Below, one piece after another: positions 1 through 12,436 of a DNA stretch of 64,000 nucleotides. This DNA comes from Sipunculus nudus (lineage: Eukaryota > Annelida > Sipuncula > Golfingiida > Sipunculidae). Under the pieces are notes generated by a model. The model made no database searches. It was given only the letters and a program-made list of their open reading frames with translations, and had not been told where the DNA came from. The stretch spans positions 37,429,229 through 37,493,228 of the forward strand of contig CM049314.1 of NCBI GenBank assembly GCA_026874595.1. The letters are read 5' to 3'. Both the position numbers and the translations under genes were made by a program. Position 1 is the stretch's first letter. Each line of letters begins with the position of its first letter.

Positions 1-842
1 TTTGTACTAGGTGCTCCCTTCTATAACAAAGCTGAACTGTTGATGACTGTTGTATGTGAGTTGTTGCTGACGTAGTGGCTGGATCTGGTGACTGTTCTTT
101 TATGACTTAATTGTGACCGTATGTCTGGATATGTAAATTGTGCTGTGATAATGTATGCAAGAGCTGTCTGTTCCTTTCACTGTATGTGTGTCCGCCGAGA
201 CTTTATGAGTTTATTACTGTATGGTCAGTGCTCTTAATCGTGACTTGTACCAACAAGTCTGTCTATGAACTTCTGCCTTCTCTCTATCTGGCTTAAACGA
301 ATATACAATCAATACCATCTGTAACATTTTTTGTTCTATAAAATCATTTGTTATATCCTTTACTAAATTATGTCACCTTCTTATAACTGTATCCATTATA
401 ACTATTATAACATCATAAACTGATTGTAAAATCTTTACTAGTATCTTGATAATCTTCACATGTTAATACATGATCTCTGTAACAATTCTTAATGATAATT
501 AAATCTATATTTTTGTTCTATAAAATCATTTGTTATATCCTTTACTAAATTATGTCACCTTCTTATAACTGTATCCATTATAACTATTATAACATCATAA
601 ACTGATTGTAAAATCTTTACTAGTATCTTGATAATCTTCACATGTTAATACATGATCTCTGTAACAATTCTTAATGATAATTAAATCTATATAATGCTTA
701 ATATACATTCAAATATAGCAATAATAGTTCCCACCACCTTAAGATATCAATCATAATGATCATCATATACTCTAATATATATATTTACACAAATTATTAT
801 CATAAATATAATATAATACACATAGATTTTATACTCATTTCA
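1..842 (-). mobile_element. Ty3/gypsy LTR, cut by window edge
   Basis: This is the U3-side part of an LTR whose other copies lie at 17142-18425 and 19715-20980; it shares long, nearly identical stretches with them. The retroelement reads on the minus strand, so the LTR starts near 842 (ending TCA on the plus strand) and runs left out of the window. It is joined directly to the 3' half of a CRP gene, so the usual PPT, leader, promoter and 5' half of CRP are missing. It carries an internal tandem duplication. Confidence 0.8.
331..694. repeat. 182-bp tandem duplication inside LTR
   Basis: Bases 331-512 are repeated almost exactly at 513-694, starting with TTGTTCTATAAAATC. The other LTR copies at 18100 and 20650 have only one unit, so the duplication is specific to this copy and is recent. 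Confidence 0.85.
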
Positions 843-846
843 ATAC

Positions 847-1179
847 CGCAGCTGGGATACCCAAGGTGGCAGCCTGCCTGCCAGTGTGCCTGGTGCCATG
901 CCAGCTACCAGAAACAACTGACTCAATTCCAGAAGTATCCGAACACTGCCACCGAGAACACTGCCACCGTAGTTAAGGCAGTTGAGGTGTTGGTTCTGCA
1001 TAATGAGTTCCATGGACCTGAGGGGGAGCACTTGTTCACCTGCAGCATCAGGCTGCGTGGCATGTGGCTGTGCACACAAGGACTGCTGTAAGGGTGACCA
1101 AGCTTAAAAGAGATGGGCATCTCACCTGGAAGTTGGTAATATACCATCAGGCCCTGGCTAAGCTAGGAGGATTGACCTA
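847..1179 (+). pseudogene. CRP-beta, 3' half only
   Basis: The reading frame opens at the conserved LGYPRW motif and matches the second half of the beta CRP at 26328-26982, including the C-x-C-x2-C cluster and the GPEGEHLF segment. A frameshift near 1040-1090 separates the frame from the C-terminal residues, which continue to the stop at 1179. The first half and the promoter are absent because LTR sequence is fused immediately upstream. A splice-donor-like GTATAT follows the TAG stop. It cannot encode a full protein. Confidence 0.7.
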
Positions 1180-1770
1180 GGTATATACATATAAGATCTA
1201 ATTTATATATTATATATGTATATATATATATTTTTTGTCGGTTTGTTTTATATAATTTTTTGTAGTTATATTTATGTAACTATATGTAATTAATAAAATA
1301 TATGCTACTGTTAACTCTTAAACTTGTTAAGCACACAGTACTTGATTAAATATTAAGTCTAGAATATACTATATAGCTTCGAAAACAAAACAATGATAAC
1401 ATGAATAATGCTTATATGTATGTGCTAAGATAAAAGATATACCTATGCAATAGTATATATAGCTATGATAAGTACAAAAAAATAACATATATTACTACAT
1501 AAGGTATATATGTAATCTATTTGTGATATAACATATTCATATATATATATATGTGACATATATGTGACACTGATAAGGTCTAAACCCAAAAGTACTATTA
1601 CTTTGAAACATTAATATTACATAACATTGACATTTATAATACACATGAAACATCCATAAACACATATATACAATATCATTATCATCAATAACCAAGGAGA
1701 CCAAGGCGCACATTCCCTGGTTGACTTCTGTTGACTTCTGGAGACCATACAGTGCATGAACATCCCGAAT
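1180..1770. other. AT-rich CRP 3' flank and env 3' tip
   Basis: No gene is visible. The sequence matches the region after the CRP-beta copy at 26983-27360 and 29365-29530. Near 1690-1735 on the minus strand are the last codons of a decayed env, followed by joined R2 sequence. TA-rich simple sequence is frequent. Confidence 0.55.
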
Positions 1771-2520
1771 TATAGCCCACCCATCGACCTGAAACACCTG
1801 ATGTCGGTCTACTGAACTACTCTGATGGTCCTGCAAATTTGCCATATTAGTATCGATATATATTGATAATCGATCGCCAAACCTTAAACGATAATTGATA
1901 TGAAAATTGCTGGCGATTACCAGCCCTAATGAAGGTATTTAATTTTTGTATTCAATCAGAATTAGCAAGTCATATATACGTAGACAAACATGCATACATG
2001 ATAACATGTTAATTACTAATTATAAGATACCTAAGAACCTGCACAAACACAATAAAATCATGTTTAGTCAGAAACTGTCGAACAGGTATATATATGAGTA
2101 CACACTGAGAACAAGAACACACTCTACATACAGCAGTCATACAGACAATATCAGCTCACCAGTAGAAGTCAACAAAGAAGTCAAGTATACATCACCAGAC
2201 AGGTATTTATTGTTAAGTTAACAACTGCGTATATAACTAAGTGAAATCGAAACAAATACAAATTTAGAAGACAGCAGAAGATTGTGATTTGAACAATATT
2301 GTGTCATCATCTTGGGCAATTATTTTAATATTATGAGTGTACTAGAACTGTGAATCAAATAAAAATAAATAATTTGATCTCCGGAATCTTTGATATATCT
2401 GGGTAGCCCCCCCCCCCCCCCCCTGTAACAATTCTAATAGTTGTATGGAATGGGTAAAGCAGAGGTGAGGTTAAAAAAATACTTTATATAACATCATTTG
2501 ACCATACTCCACATTCTGAC
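1770..2520. repeat. Dispersed repeat R2, copy 1
   Basis: This segment recurs at 29755-30575 and 63046-63801. Shared landmarks are a GACCTGAAACACCTGATG start, a TATCGATATAT stretch, and a long C-run (about 2407-2422) followed by TGTAACAATTC. No coding sequence is visible in this copy. I cannot say which element class it belongs to. Confidence 0.75.
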
Positions 2521-4066
2521 AATCTGTATAAGGGTAAAATGAAATGCGTAACACTGACAAAGGAGCATATTAAGTATTTGATGATGTATGTAACATGGAA
2601 AACTAAACCGATTAAACACGTATAAGATAGTATGTATTATCATTTTTATGTAAACATAGAATATGTGGAATTTGTATGTATTGTTATCTTCATGTTCACA
2701 CTGTTGAGTTTATAGATATTTTATGAGAAGTTAAATCAGAAAAAAAAGATATAAGAAACAGAAATAGCTAGTAGTGATAAGCTGTGTAGTTTAAGTTGTA
2801 ATTGTGAAAAACAATTAAGAATTATTACAGATATAATGGTTTAGAAATTTAGTTATGAGAAGCCATTAAAGCTCTGTTACACCAGCACTCTGCCAGTTAA
2901 TTTGTTCCTGTTTTTTTTATTTCAAATCACTTTTTTTTACTTTAAACTTTCATCTTGCATATGGCTGAGACTGAAAACCTTATATGTTGTTTTAATAGGT
3001 CACATACATTGTCAAGCTGAGTTTTTTTTAGTAAGTGTAGAAGTTTGCAATAGTGACTCTGAATGTCAAAGTGGCGAAGTTCCCATGCTTCATGAAAGAT
3101 GTATTTTTTTTATTTCTACCAGATTTAATCTATCTATCTATTAAAAAGAAAAGTGAAAATATTTTAGGAATAGGGAAAATTAAGGCAACATTTGCTGGAT
3201 ATGAAAGCGAAATGGAAATGGATGATGAGTGTAACCAGACACAAGACTTGAGATCAATAAATACAATCTCTACTGATGTCAGATCATAAAAGATGAAAAT
3301 AGAATTTAATGTCACATACCCGTACTTTAGGGGCATTAAAGGTGAGACTTATGAAAATAAATGATTTTTTTAATACCAATAATCACAAACAAGTAAAGAC
3401 TTTGATGAGAAACTCAAACTTAGTCAAAATATGACTGAAAAGTGTTTGTCATAAAATTAATGATTTTTATGAAGGCCAATTATCACAGACTGGATGAATC
3501 TTGGATGAGAAAATAGTACTCAGTAATATTTGATTGTAAAGAAAAGTTATGACAGGACTGCACACAAACTAAAAGGCAACAACGCTATGTTTGAATGTAT
3601 GAAATTTGAAACAGGTTTATTTGTTATGATGTCTTTAACTTTCATGTCCCATAACTGAACAGCTTCTCAACTTTTGAAAAAAAAACTTATGAAAGGAATT
3701 TGTTTAAACCAATGGCAAGATATATTAGACATATTTCAGGTGTAAAGCAAGCCAAGAGTGTTATTCAAATCAGCTTCATTTCATAACAGGAATTTTCCAT
3801 CTTGTAAGAGTGTGGTTAAACATTACAGCATTTGTACGGTTTTTTTACATGATGCATTTTGCACATAATCTGGTCTGGTTTGCAATATTCTTTTCATAAA
3901 TGAGAAATCTAAATGAGCGAATGCCCACTAGAACAGAGTTTATAGCACTTTGAAGTTTACCGGTATAGCATTTAAGTTTAAGGATCGTTTTCCCTTTTCA
4001 TGAGAGAAAAATACTCACCTGTTCTTGCAGGTGTCTCAGTTAAACATACAATCTGCCATAACTTGG
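2521..4066. other. AT-rich stretch with no supported gene
   Basis: This 1.5 kb separates R2 from R1 here, whereas in the second copy (about 30575) R2 and R1 are directly adjacent. Short open frames at 2902-3289 contain a Cys-containing stretch (SDSECQSGE) but no start, splice context or family match that I can support. Confidence 0.4.
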
Positions 4067-6820
4067 AACTTTTACAAGCATCCAACTGTAATATTGCCAG
4101 GCAATTCTAGGTTTGATCATATGATGGTTAAACTGCATTATCTTCACTGTGCCGATTTTATTGGCTCAGAATGAATAATGTTCAGAATGCAGCACTGATG
4201 TATACAAAAGAGCAGGATTTGCATTTAGCTATAGGAGATGAATATAGTGGATATTGAAGAATACAATAATGGAAGGATGCATTATCTTTCATTTGTTTGT
4301 TCACTTCATCTTAAATTATTTCTGGACAAAGTTCAAACCAGGAAAGTACTCATTACTTTGGAGATGCAAAATATCAATTAATAAAACTCTTCATGTATCA
4401 AAAGCAACTCTTGCCTTACTTTCCTGAGAATTGGCTTCAATACATTAGGGAGATGATGAACAAATGAATAAAAGGATGACTGAGTGATAAAAAAGTTCTG
4501 AAATTTGTGAATGGACACTGTATCGGGGTATCATTGAATACAAAACCAGATGTAAAGTCGCAATCTACCAGACAGGGGTAAAACCTGAAATATGGAGGGC
4601 AAGAGTAACAGCTGAAGTCCAAAGAATTATTAAGTCACCATCAATTTGACAAGTGTGGCCTTAACCTTGCGCCTTACCACTTGCCTTGTTACTTATTGCA
4701 AGGTGGTTAAGATGAGCTTAATCACTACTCAGGACCTATGACAGGGAAGAACACTGGTAGCATGCAGTGAATGTATACCAGGCAAATTTGTTAGGGTAAA
4801 TAATTGATAATGAAGAACATGTATGCAACAAAACAGCACATCAATGACAATGACAAACTGATGAGTTCTAAAACAGAAAAATTTCATGAATGAATGACCA
4901 TAAAATTATTATATGTAGACCAACACAGAAATCAGGGCACATGAATGAAATTGAAGGGAAGATGAGTTGCACGAATACAGGAGCTTAGAACACATGAATA
5001 GTTATCAAGATACCGCAAGTAAAATCTATGTAGAGTATTATTAAGATCTTACATGTGTTACAAATAAAGAATATCAGAGCACATGAATGATAATGAAAAA
5101 TCTATGTTGAACAAATAGGGAATATCAGAGCGCATTTGTTATAATGTACATAGAAATAATTTACAATACAAATGTAGAACAAGTAGGTCAATTTATTGAA
5201 TAAATCCTTCACATATAATTGTTAAAAGTTCCTGGTGAATGAATGAATGACTTCAATTAATTTCTTGACCACCTTTGGGTTGGTATTTTTTATGCCAAAA
5301 GCCCAGAATCTGCAGGAGTTTGATTTGTATTGTTGGCAGGAGTTTGATTTGTTTTCTCAACCAACAGTCCACAGAAGGTTCTTTTATCAGTCAATTAACA
5401 CCATTTTGAACTGCTTTTGTTTACTTCTTGACCAGACACTGCAAAAGGGTCAACAAGGCTTCTGTGTAATTTCTTGACAAGCTTTGTTTGGTATATATGT
5501 CGATTGCCAAGTATTAAAAACTTCTGTATATTTCTTTACTAACCGGGGGTTGATATATGTGTCCATTACTTATAGTCTTCTTAGACTCCTGTACATTTCT
5601 TGCCAATTATAAATGCACTGATAAGTTAGCAAAAAAACATCTTATCTATACAGCAAAAGACGTCCTCAGTCTAAAGGGTACAATAAAACTGACCATCAAA
5701 AGGTGATAAAAAGGTTTATAAGAAACCAAGGCAACACTGTGACAACATGAACAGCTACCAGACAAATGAATAATAAAATTTAATGAACTAAATGATGTAT
5801 GGTATTAAATGGTTGTCAGAAGGCAGAATACAAAGGATAAAGAAAGGCAAAGGCAAAAAAGGTGCAGAAAGGAATGACTTCTAGGCAACTGTAAAGGATA
5901 GCAGTGAAATGGCCTGGAGGAGAAAGACAATATAACATGAAATAATGGTAAACTGAGGAAAGCTGCATATATGTGGTTCAATGGCAGTCTAGATTGAGCA
6001 ATCATGGACTGAACAAGATTAAGATGATTAAATCTGAAACTAAGTTGATGAAAAAGACCTGAGAGTCTGACAGACAAGACAATGTAACATCTTCATATGA
6101 CAAGAAACATAGTGTAGTCACATAAATCATGTATGGGATATAAATTTCAATGCTTCTCAACACATCAATGGCTATAATGTGAAAATTTACTTCACCAGAT
6201 GCAAAGTACTGGCAATATGAATATGGCATGGCAAGTAAACAAAGGGTGAAGTAACCTGCATACAACTACTGTGTCAGGTGTGAGGGTAATACTGACACCT
6301 CAGAAGATTTAACCTGCAAATTGGGGGGTAAGTAAAGCGAGGTGAAAAGGGTTCTCACTTTTGTGTAATTAGATTTTCACAGTTTTTCCAAATTTTTTTA
6401 TGAAAGTCTGGTTTTCACAACCTTGTTATTCATACACTTTCATTTTCAACCACTTCATCTGCTCCTGCCTCAGTGTTTTATTTATATTTTTATTCATTCA
6501 CCATTTATAGGGTCTTGATGACATACACCAATGGGATCTTTATATTTATATTTTTATTCATTCACCATTTATAGGGTCTTGATGACATACAGCAATGGGA
6601 TCTTTAAAGTATGCCCTGCTTCTTGTGATGTATCATGGGCCGATTTCTGAGTGTATTAACCTAAACCTGTTTAATGTCCTGTATACAAAGAGTACAAAAT
6701 CAGTACAACAATTGTTAATGAGATTTTGAAAAATTCTCAAAAGAATGAATGAAAGTCATAATCTTGAAGGACGGAATGAAAGATTATTATTCAGTGATGA
6801 GTAGTAGAAATCCTTATAAA
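4067..6820. repeat. Long dispersed repeat R1, copy 1
   Basis: This 2.75-kb segment is closely similar and in the same order to 30582-33670; a fragment also sits at 12474-12671. Many short purine-rich phrases such as GAATATCAGAGCACATGAATGA recur loosely inside it. This copy lacks about 400 bp present near 33170-33560. No convincing protein is visible. It ends abruptly against a CRP 3' half. Confidence 0.8.
6481..6605. repeat. 64-bp tandem duplication in R1 copy 1
   Basis: The unit starting TTTATATTTTTATTCATTC is present at 6481 and again at 6545. The R1 copy at about 33016 has a single unit, so the duplication arose in this copy. Confidence 0.8.
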
Positions 6821-6841
6821 GACAAATTTCGACTAATACAT

Positions 6842-7158
6842 GTACTGGGTTATCCCAGTCCTTCGAATGTGCGCGACTGTGCTGAATGCAAGGCAAGATA
6901 CCGGTGGTACTTAAACTTGTACCAAAAGTACCACAACACCAGTACTTCGGCCACCGCTGTAAGTGCCATGGTGATGTACCATGGACCAGATGGACAGCGC
7001 CTGTCCACCTTGCAGCAACAAGCTGCGTGGCACTTGGCTGTCCAGGCAAGGACCTTTTCACCGGGTTGGAAGCTGTAGAGGGAAGAACGCTTAAGCCCTT
7101 AATGGAAGGGGCTGGTCCTCCATTTCCAGGCACTGGCAAAGCTGGTAGGTATCTCTAG
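6842..7158 (+). pseudogene. CRP-delta-like, 3' half only
   Basis: The frame starts at a VLGYP motif and continues through a C-x2-C pair, GPDGQRLSTLQQQAAWHLAV and a final block, matching the second half of the CRP family. A frameshift after about 7060 displaces the C-terminus, whose family stop is at 7156-7158, followed at once by GTATGT. The 5' half is missing: R1 sequence is fused just upstream of LGYP. This is the second copy in the window that begins at that same motif. Confidence 0.65.
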
Positions 7159-7975
7159 GTATGTAATTATTTGTTTATTAAAAATTTATTCATTCATTTA
7201 TATAGTTTTTTATTGATATTATTATATATATATTTGTAGATATTATTATGAGACTATTGTAAATAATACTTTATTTACTACTGTTAACTCTCAAACATGT
7301 GAAGCACTTGGCGGAGTAATGGACAAAATACTAAGTCAAAAATATTCTATATAGCACTGAAGAGCAAAAACAATCATAACATGAATAATGCTGATCAGGT
7401 TGGCTAAGATAAAAGATCTACATATGTAATAGTATATATACTTTTGCTAAGTACAATAAACATGATATAGTTCTGTTTATTGGGATTGACTAAATTAATC
7501 TCTGTACTGGTATGCACTTTTGTAAAGCTGGTTGATACTTCTTTTGATTTTGTGAAATTTCTACTCATTAAATTCCTGGATGTATTGATGTAGGTCTCAC
7601 TGAAACTTTATGTATTAAGTATGTATACATACTAGTGTGCCAATGCAACAAAATATTGATCACTGTGGAAATACATAAATACAAGCATAATATAAACAAT
7701 GTAACTGAAAAAGTATATCGTCAGAATATGATGTATGGTCAAATAAAATTTAACATAATTGGTGCCAAGACGGGGTCAATGTATATATATAATTAAAGAC
7801 GATTAGCTGGTGTGATAAAAAATATAGATAGAAATATAATCCATATTATGCAACATGGAAAGAGATGGTTCATACGTTTAAGATTATTGAGTAAGAGATA
7901 GTGGAATAAGATCAGGGAAAGGTATATATGACAAGTAAAAAAAAATCCTTTATTGGTCTAAAATTTTGATTGAAG
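7159..7975. promoter_or_regulatory. CRP-delta upstream region with TATA box
   Basis: No gene is seen in this 0.8 kb. A TATA-like GGTATATATG lies at about 7920-7929, roughly 50 bases before the ATG at 7976. This is the same spacing as in the other CRP copies. The left part resembles the AT-rich 3' flank seen after other CRP copies. Confidence 0.5.
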
Positions 7976-8587
7976 ATGACAATGGCTGTTTTGTCTAACA
8001 GTATTTTTAATCTGGATCAACCAGTTAGCTGCAGGGATGGGTGTTCTGGCCATCAGACATGTTTTCGGGGTGTAATACGATATGGGAACTTCACCTATCG
8101 TGTTTGTGTATACTGCAAAAAGGCAGTAAGGGAGCGGGATGGAGGAGCCTTAGATGTTGCTTGCCATGTTATGAGCTGCGAGGCCAGAGAATCACAAGGA
8201 TTCTTGCCTTGTAAATTGCTACTAAAATGTGTGGCACACCAAAGTCTTCACACGCTATTCGCTCTGTAGGTGAATTTTCGGTTGTACCGGCGCTTACGTG
8301 CACCGTGTGACTGTGACACTTTGTACAGGTTTTGGTGCCGTATTTACAAGTTGGCACCAAACAACGCCATTGTGCGTGCCGCCTGCGTGGTTTTAGTGAT
8401 GCTAGATGCAGAGACAGGTCCTGATGGCAGTTCTTTAATGACCCTTCAGAACCAGGTTGCGAGGAGGGTGGCAGGCCTGATTGGATCGTCGGCAAAGCTG
8501 AAGAAGCTGAGACGGACCAACCGTATGCCCCTCCCCCTAATGACTTTGGTGGAATACCATAAGCTGCTGAGGTGTTTAGACTGTTAG
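7976..8587 (+). pseudogene. CRP-delta, one internal stop
   Basis: This is a full-length but divergent member of the CRP family. The first half has a C-x3-C-x5-C group (CRDGCSGHQTC), an YRVC-x2-C pair and an H-x3-C; the second half has the C-x-C cluster and a GPDGSSLMTLQNQVARRVA block. A single TAG at 8267-8269 interrupts an otherwise open frame, exactly at the junction between the halves where other copies have RLGYP. The sequence there reads GTAG then GTGAAT, which also looks like a splice donor. The final TAG is followed six bases later by AAG|GTGAGT. The env 3' end converges from the right, as in the full element. Confidence 0.7.
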
Positions 8588-8851
8588 ATAAAGGTGAGTA
8601 AATATAAACATTTTTAAAAAAAATTATTAATGTTTTTGAGTTTTTGTTTTAGATAATGTAACTATATTTACATGTACATACGTAACATTAGTCATGGAAA
8701 TATATACTGGAATATTTATGTTATGTACATTACTTTTCTCCTTAACATTGTTAAAGCTAGCTCATGATATATATGAACATATAGCACATGCAACAGTTGT
8801 ATATATTTACAAAAACGAATACAGAAATTGTTCCTAGCTATACGTGTTACA
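8588..8851. other. AT-rich spacer between CRP and env
   Basis: No gene is visible. It corresponds in position to 36609-37173 of the full element, the spacer between the convergent CRP and env reading frames. Confidence 0.5.
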
Positions 8852-9157
8852 TCAATATTCCAGAAGACCAAGGGTCATAGTTCCTTGATTAGTATCCTTT
8901 AAATCCTTAACTGGATACAAGGTGTTGGTTGTAACATCATTGCTAGCTGGGGGAGCAGATGCCTGGATCTGATTTTTCATATTCTCATTGTTGTTTGATA
9001 AGTGAACATTGTGTTTCAACTTATCAGGTGAATTACATTCCTTAGTGTAAACAAACCCATTGTGCATCATAACCAACATGGCATCATAAGATTGGTCTGT
9101 AAGAATCTTAGCAAGTTTGCACGTAGTCCATGGATTAAGTGTCATAGTGACTGGGAA
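8852..9157 (-). pseudogene. env: env, C-terminal tail remnant
   Basis: On the minus strand this matches the cytoplasmic-side tail of env in the full element (37174-37728): the MHNGFVYTKEC block, the IQASAPP block and the NTLYPV end are all present. The rest of env has been lost and LTR sequence follows at 9279. Together with CRP-delta to the left it keeps the CRP-then-convergent-env order of the complete element. Confidence 0.75.
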
Positions 9158-9278
9158 TAAAATCAGTTAAAAGTTCAGGGGTAAAATTTTGAAAAGTAAG
9201 TCACTAGGGGTACGTGCCTGAAACTAAGTTAACATATAACTCTTATAACAAAGACAGTGAAAACAAAATTGCTAATAA

Positions 9279-9500
9279 TGTTATAAGGCGGGGGGGGGCA
9301 GATATAACAAAAGATAGTTGTAAATCAAGTCTCTTTATTCTGATTCATTGGCATAGTGATTATTCAATACAATTGTCTCTGGTGATAACAGCAATTTATA
9401 ATAAATTGACATTCTTCTTCACACAGTATTAACACTTCACATAACAGTTGTCTTCTTGACAATTCTTAATTATTCAAGTCAGTCTATTCTTCTTATGTAG
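9279..9500 (-). mobile_element. Partial LTR, first 222 bp
   Basis: This begins at TGTTATAAGGC plus a G-run, the inner end of the LTR, and breaks at about 9500, where a second, longer copy of the same LTR starts. It is a tandem partial LTR, such as unequal recombination would leave. Confidence 0.75.
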
Positions 9501-10732
9501 TTTTATAAGGCTGGGGAGGAATGACTCAGATATAACAAAAGACAGTTGTAAATCAAGTCTCTTTATTCTGATTCATTGGCATAGTGATTATTCAGTATAA
9601 TTGACTCTGGTGATCACAGCAATATATCATAAATTGACATTCGTCTTCACACAGTATTAACACTTCACATAACAATCGTCTTCTTAATAATTCTTAATGA
9701 TTCAAGTCAGTCTGTTCTTCTAATATAATATAGTTCTTACACAATGCACAACACTGCACGGCAGTCACTTAGTACACACAGATCGTATCAGTGTGTCTTG
9801 CTAAGACAGCTTGAGATACATTCGTTACCTCATGTTGTTACAGATAGGCGACAGCACCGAGAACTCTGCTCATGATCGGCAGAGAGACCCAGATGACCAA
9901 GCCTGGATTGTTTCTATAGTTCTTCTTCTCCATCTCTTCACTCATTCTCTCATTCACTGACTGACTCCTCACTACCACTGACTACCTCTATATATATATT
10001 TATCTTTACATGGGTCTCTCTGCCCAAACTTGTATCGAATAAACTTGTATATATTCCATTTATTGTTGTTCATTTTACTTGTAAATCTGAAGATTGTACC
10101 AGATGCTCCCTTTCTGGTATTCAGTGCATCAAAGCCTATCTCCTATCCATTGTTAAAGTTAGTTGTATGTAAGTGGTTTGTGACGTAGTGGTCAAATCGG
10201 TGTGTGCACTTTTATGCCTTAATTGGTGTGGTATGTCTGGATCTGTGAGCTGTGCTGTAAATCTGTATGCGTGAGTTTTGTATGTACCTTTCACTGTGTG
10301 TCCACGCCTTGCTTTTATAGCTTGCACAGCAATTGGTCACTGTTATAAAATTCATGATCTGGGCTTACTTGTCTGATCGTGTTTCCTCTGCCTTTCTCTC
10401 TATCAGACTTAAATGAACATACTGTCCGTGCCATCTGTGTCATTTATGTTAAATAACATCTTTTGTTATCTTTCTTACTAAGATACAAGACATTTATATT
10501 ACTAATTACAATAGTAATTATTACATCCATAACTGGTTAACCCTAAATATTTCTAAATATCTTGGCATTCAATCTTTATTTAACAGTATATCTGTGACCC
10601 TTCTAAATGAACCTCAATCTACACTTATATTTACTATACATTCAATTATAAACAATAATGAATACCTACACCTTTCAATAATTATCATCATTATGAAAAA
10701 ATAAGATAAACATAAGTTCTATACTCATATCA
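9501..10732 (-). mobile_element. Ty3/gypsy LTR
   Basis: This LTR runs from (T)TTATAAGGCTGGGG to TCATATCA and is followed by the PPT-like ATACCCTCTG. It is close in sequence to the LTRs of the full element and contains the same AATAAA (minus strand, in the TTTATT near 9567) and TATATATA segments (about 9990). It is the 3' LTR of a module whose CRP-alpha gene lies at 11304. Confidence 0.85.
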
Positions 10733-11303
10733 ATACCCTCTGTCTTTTAAATTGAGCGTCCTCTCAAAAAAATACATATATAGGGAAAGAAGCAAGCTTG
10801 AAACACTCAGTTACTGTGCTGAGTCATGTTGTATGCTTTAAATGGTATCACCATGTGAAATTCGTTCCACTGGGAGGTGTTAATTGAGTGGGGAAGTTAA
10901 TCTTAGCCATGTCTTTATCAATTGGCATGCTAGGAGATTACTTGACGTACGGTATGCAGGGTCTTAAAGGGTGATGAATTGAAACTCATTCAGGACCCTG
11001 GAAGAAGGGAGAATATGTCAGGGGGATGTGGAAGCTCTTGCTAGATCGTCGGAGCTATCAACGCCAACATGGACACGTTGACCCGACATAGGCTTGATGG
11101 AGCCTTAAGTTTATTTCTTGTCACCAATGCAAACATTGAGACTGTGGGAAGGAGAGATTTTTACGACTGTGGGAAGGAGAGATTTTTACAATGTTTTCTG
11201 ATGAGTCATGTGACAAATGACAGTGGGGTGAGGGTAGTGAGGGTAATGGGGTATATATATTCAGGCTGGTGACAATTTTTTCCTTTAAGTCTTGGTACCT
11301 ATA
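10733..11303 (+). promoter_or_regulatory. CRP-alpha leader and promoter
   Basis: This leader carries a shortened stem-loop at 10753-10766, a conserved CACCAATGCAAACATTGAGAC motif at 11122-11142, and a TATA box at 11251-11260, about 45 bases before the ATG. The same elements, in the same order, precede the other CRP copies. A short duplication (GACTGTGGGAAGGAGAGATTT) is present near 11143-11188. Confidence 0.65.
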
Positions 11304-11900
11304 ATGGCAACGTCGATTCCTGTAAGTGATCTAATGGCCATCCGGACTGTAACACCTTGTCCGGATGGTTGTGGTGGGCACACCATCTGTTTTAGTGGCA
11401 CCTTCATTGTTGAAGAGCAAATGTACAGGTTGTGCATACTGGGTGGGGAAGGTTTCCCCATGCAGGAGGACCAGGTGAGTGATATGATCACTCACATGGA
11501 AGACTGTAAGAGGAAAGAGTTGTTTAATGTGTGCAATTGGCAGCTGAGGGTGTTGGGGCACCAGAACCCCACCCAGTTGTACCAACTGTGGAGGAACCTG
11601 AAACGGAGAGACAGGTTAGGTTACCCACGCTTGGACCTAACCTGTCGCTGTGATGAGTGTCGTCGGCGACATGCTTGTTATTATGCAGAATTTCAAGGAA
11701 GCACAGATTCAGCGACCGTGACAAGGGAGCCTGTGTCGCCCTGTGGGACCCTGGAATGCCAGGCAGCCTGGCAGGTAGCTGTCCCTACCAGAACGGCTGC
11801 TAATGCAGTTAAACTGGTTGAGGAAGGTCACCTGAGCTGGGGCCTTCTCCGGACATTATTATTCTGTCAGGTGTTGGCCAAGTTGGAAGGCGTACTCTAA
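11304..11900 (+). CDS. CRP-alpha Cys-rich accessory protein, intact
   Basis: This is an uninterrupted 198-codon frame starting MATSIPVSD. The ATG is chosen because it sits about 45 bases after the TATA box and aligns with the alpha copy at 35976. Visible features are C-x3-C-x5-C (PCPDGCGGHTIC), a single Cys of the YRLC pair (the second is changed to Gly: LCILGGEG), H-x3-C near residue 65, the LGYP motif (here LGYPRLDL), and C-x-C-x2-C. The C-terminal half keeps a Cys-rich GTLECQAAWQVAV block. The stop is followed at once by GTATGT. I do not recognise the family; the Cys/His pattern suggests metal binding. The loss of one conserved Cys and changes near RW suggest it may be drifting despite the open frame. 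Confidence 0.65.
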   Translation: MATSIPVSDLMAIRTVTPCPDGCGGHTICFSGTFIVEEQMYRLCILGGEGFPMQEDQVSDMITHMEDCKRKELFNVCNWQLRVLGHQNPTQLYQLWRNLKRRDRLGYPRLDLTCRCDECRRRHACYYAEFQGSTDSATVTREPVSPCGTLECQAAWQVAVPTRTAANAVKLVEEGHLSWGLLRTLLFCQVLAKLEGVL

Positions 11901-12121
11901 GTATGTTTGTAACTTCTTTATTTATTTGTATTTCTGATGACCTTTTTTTTTGCAAGTTTATTTATAACAACTATTCTTAAGGATAACTATATAGATATAT
12001 GTTAAGTACTGGTTGTTGTATATAGCCAGTACTGAGTATACACACCTTTCCCCCCCCCCGCCTTAAAACAATATATATTGAGGCTGGTGAAAATTTTTTT
12101 CTTTAAGTCTTGGTACCTAAA
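11901..12121 (+). promoter_or_regulatory. CRP 3' flank fused to a second CRP promoter
   Basis: The 3' flank of the first CRP-alpha is cut by a C-run and GCCTTAAAACA, which looks like an inverted LTR end. It is followed directly by ATATATATTGAGG, the TATA region of the next CRP copy. The leader of the second copy is therefore missing beyond its TATA box. Confidence 0.5.
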
Positions 12122-12436
12122 ATGGCAACGTCGATTCCTGTAAGTGATCTAATGGCCATCCGAACTGTAACACCTTGTCCGGATGGTTGTGGTGGGCACA
12201 CCACCTATTTTAGTGGCACCTTCATTGTTGAAGAGCAAATGTACAGGTTGTGCATACTGGGTGGGGAAGGTTTCCCCATGCAGGAGGACCAGGTGAGTGA
12301 TATGATCACTCACCTGGAAGACTGTAAGAGGAAACAGTTGTTTAATGTGTGGAATTGGCAGCTGTGGGTGTTGGGGCACCAGAACCCCACCCAGTTGTAC
12401 CAACTGTGGAGGAACCTGAAACTGAGAGACAGATGA
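12122..12436 (+). pseudogene. CRP-alpha, 5' half only
   Basis: This is nearly identical to the first 105 codons of the copy at 11304, so it is a recent duplicate. It stops after ...LRDR, just before the position of LGYPRW, where an inverted LTR end is joined and supplies the stop. Only the first (putative metal-binding) half is encoded. Confidence 0.75.
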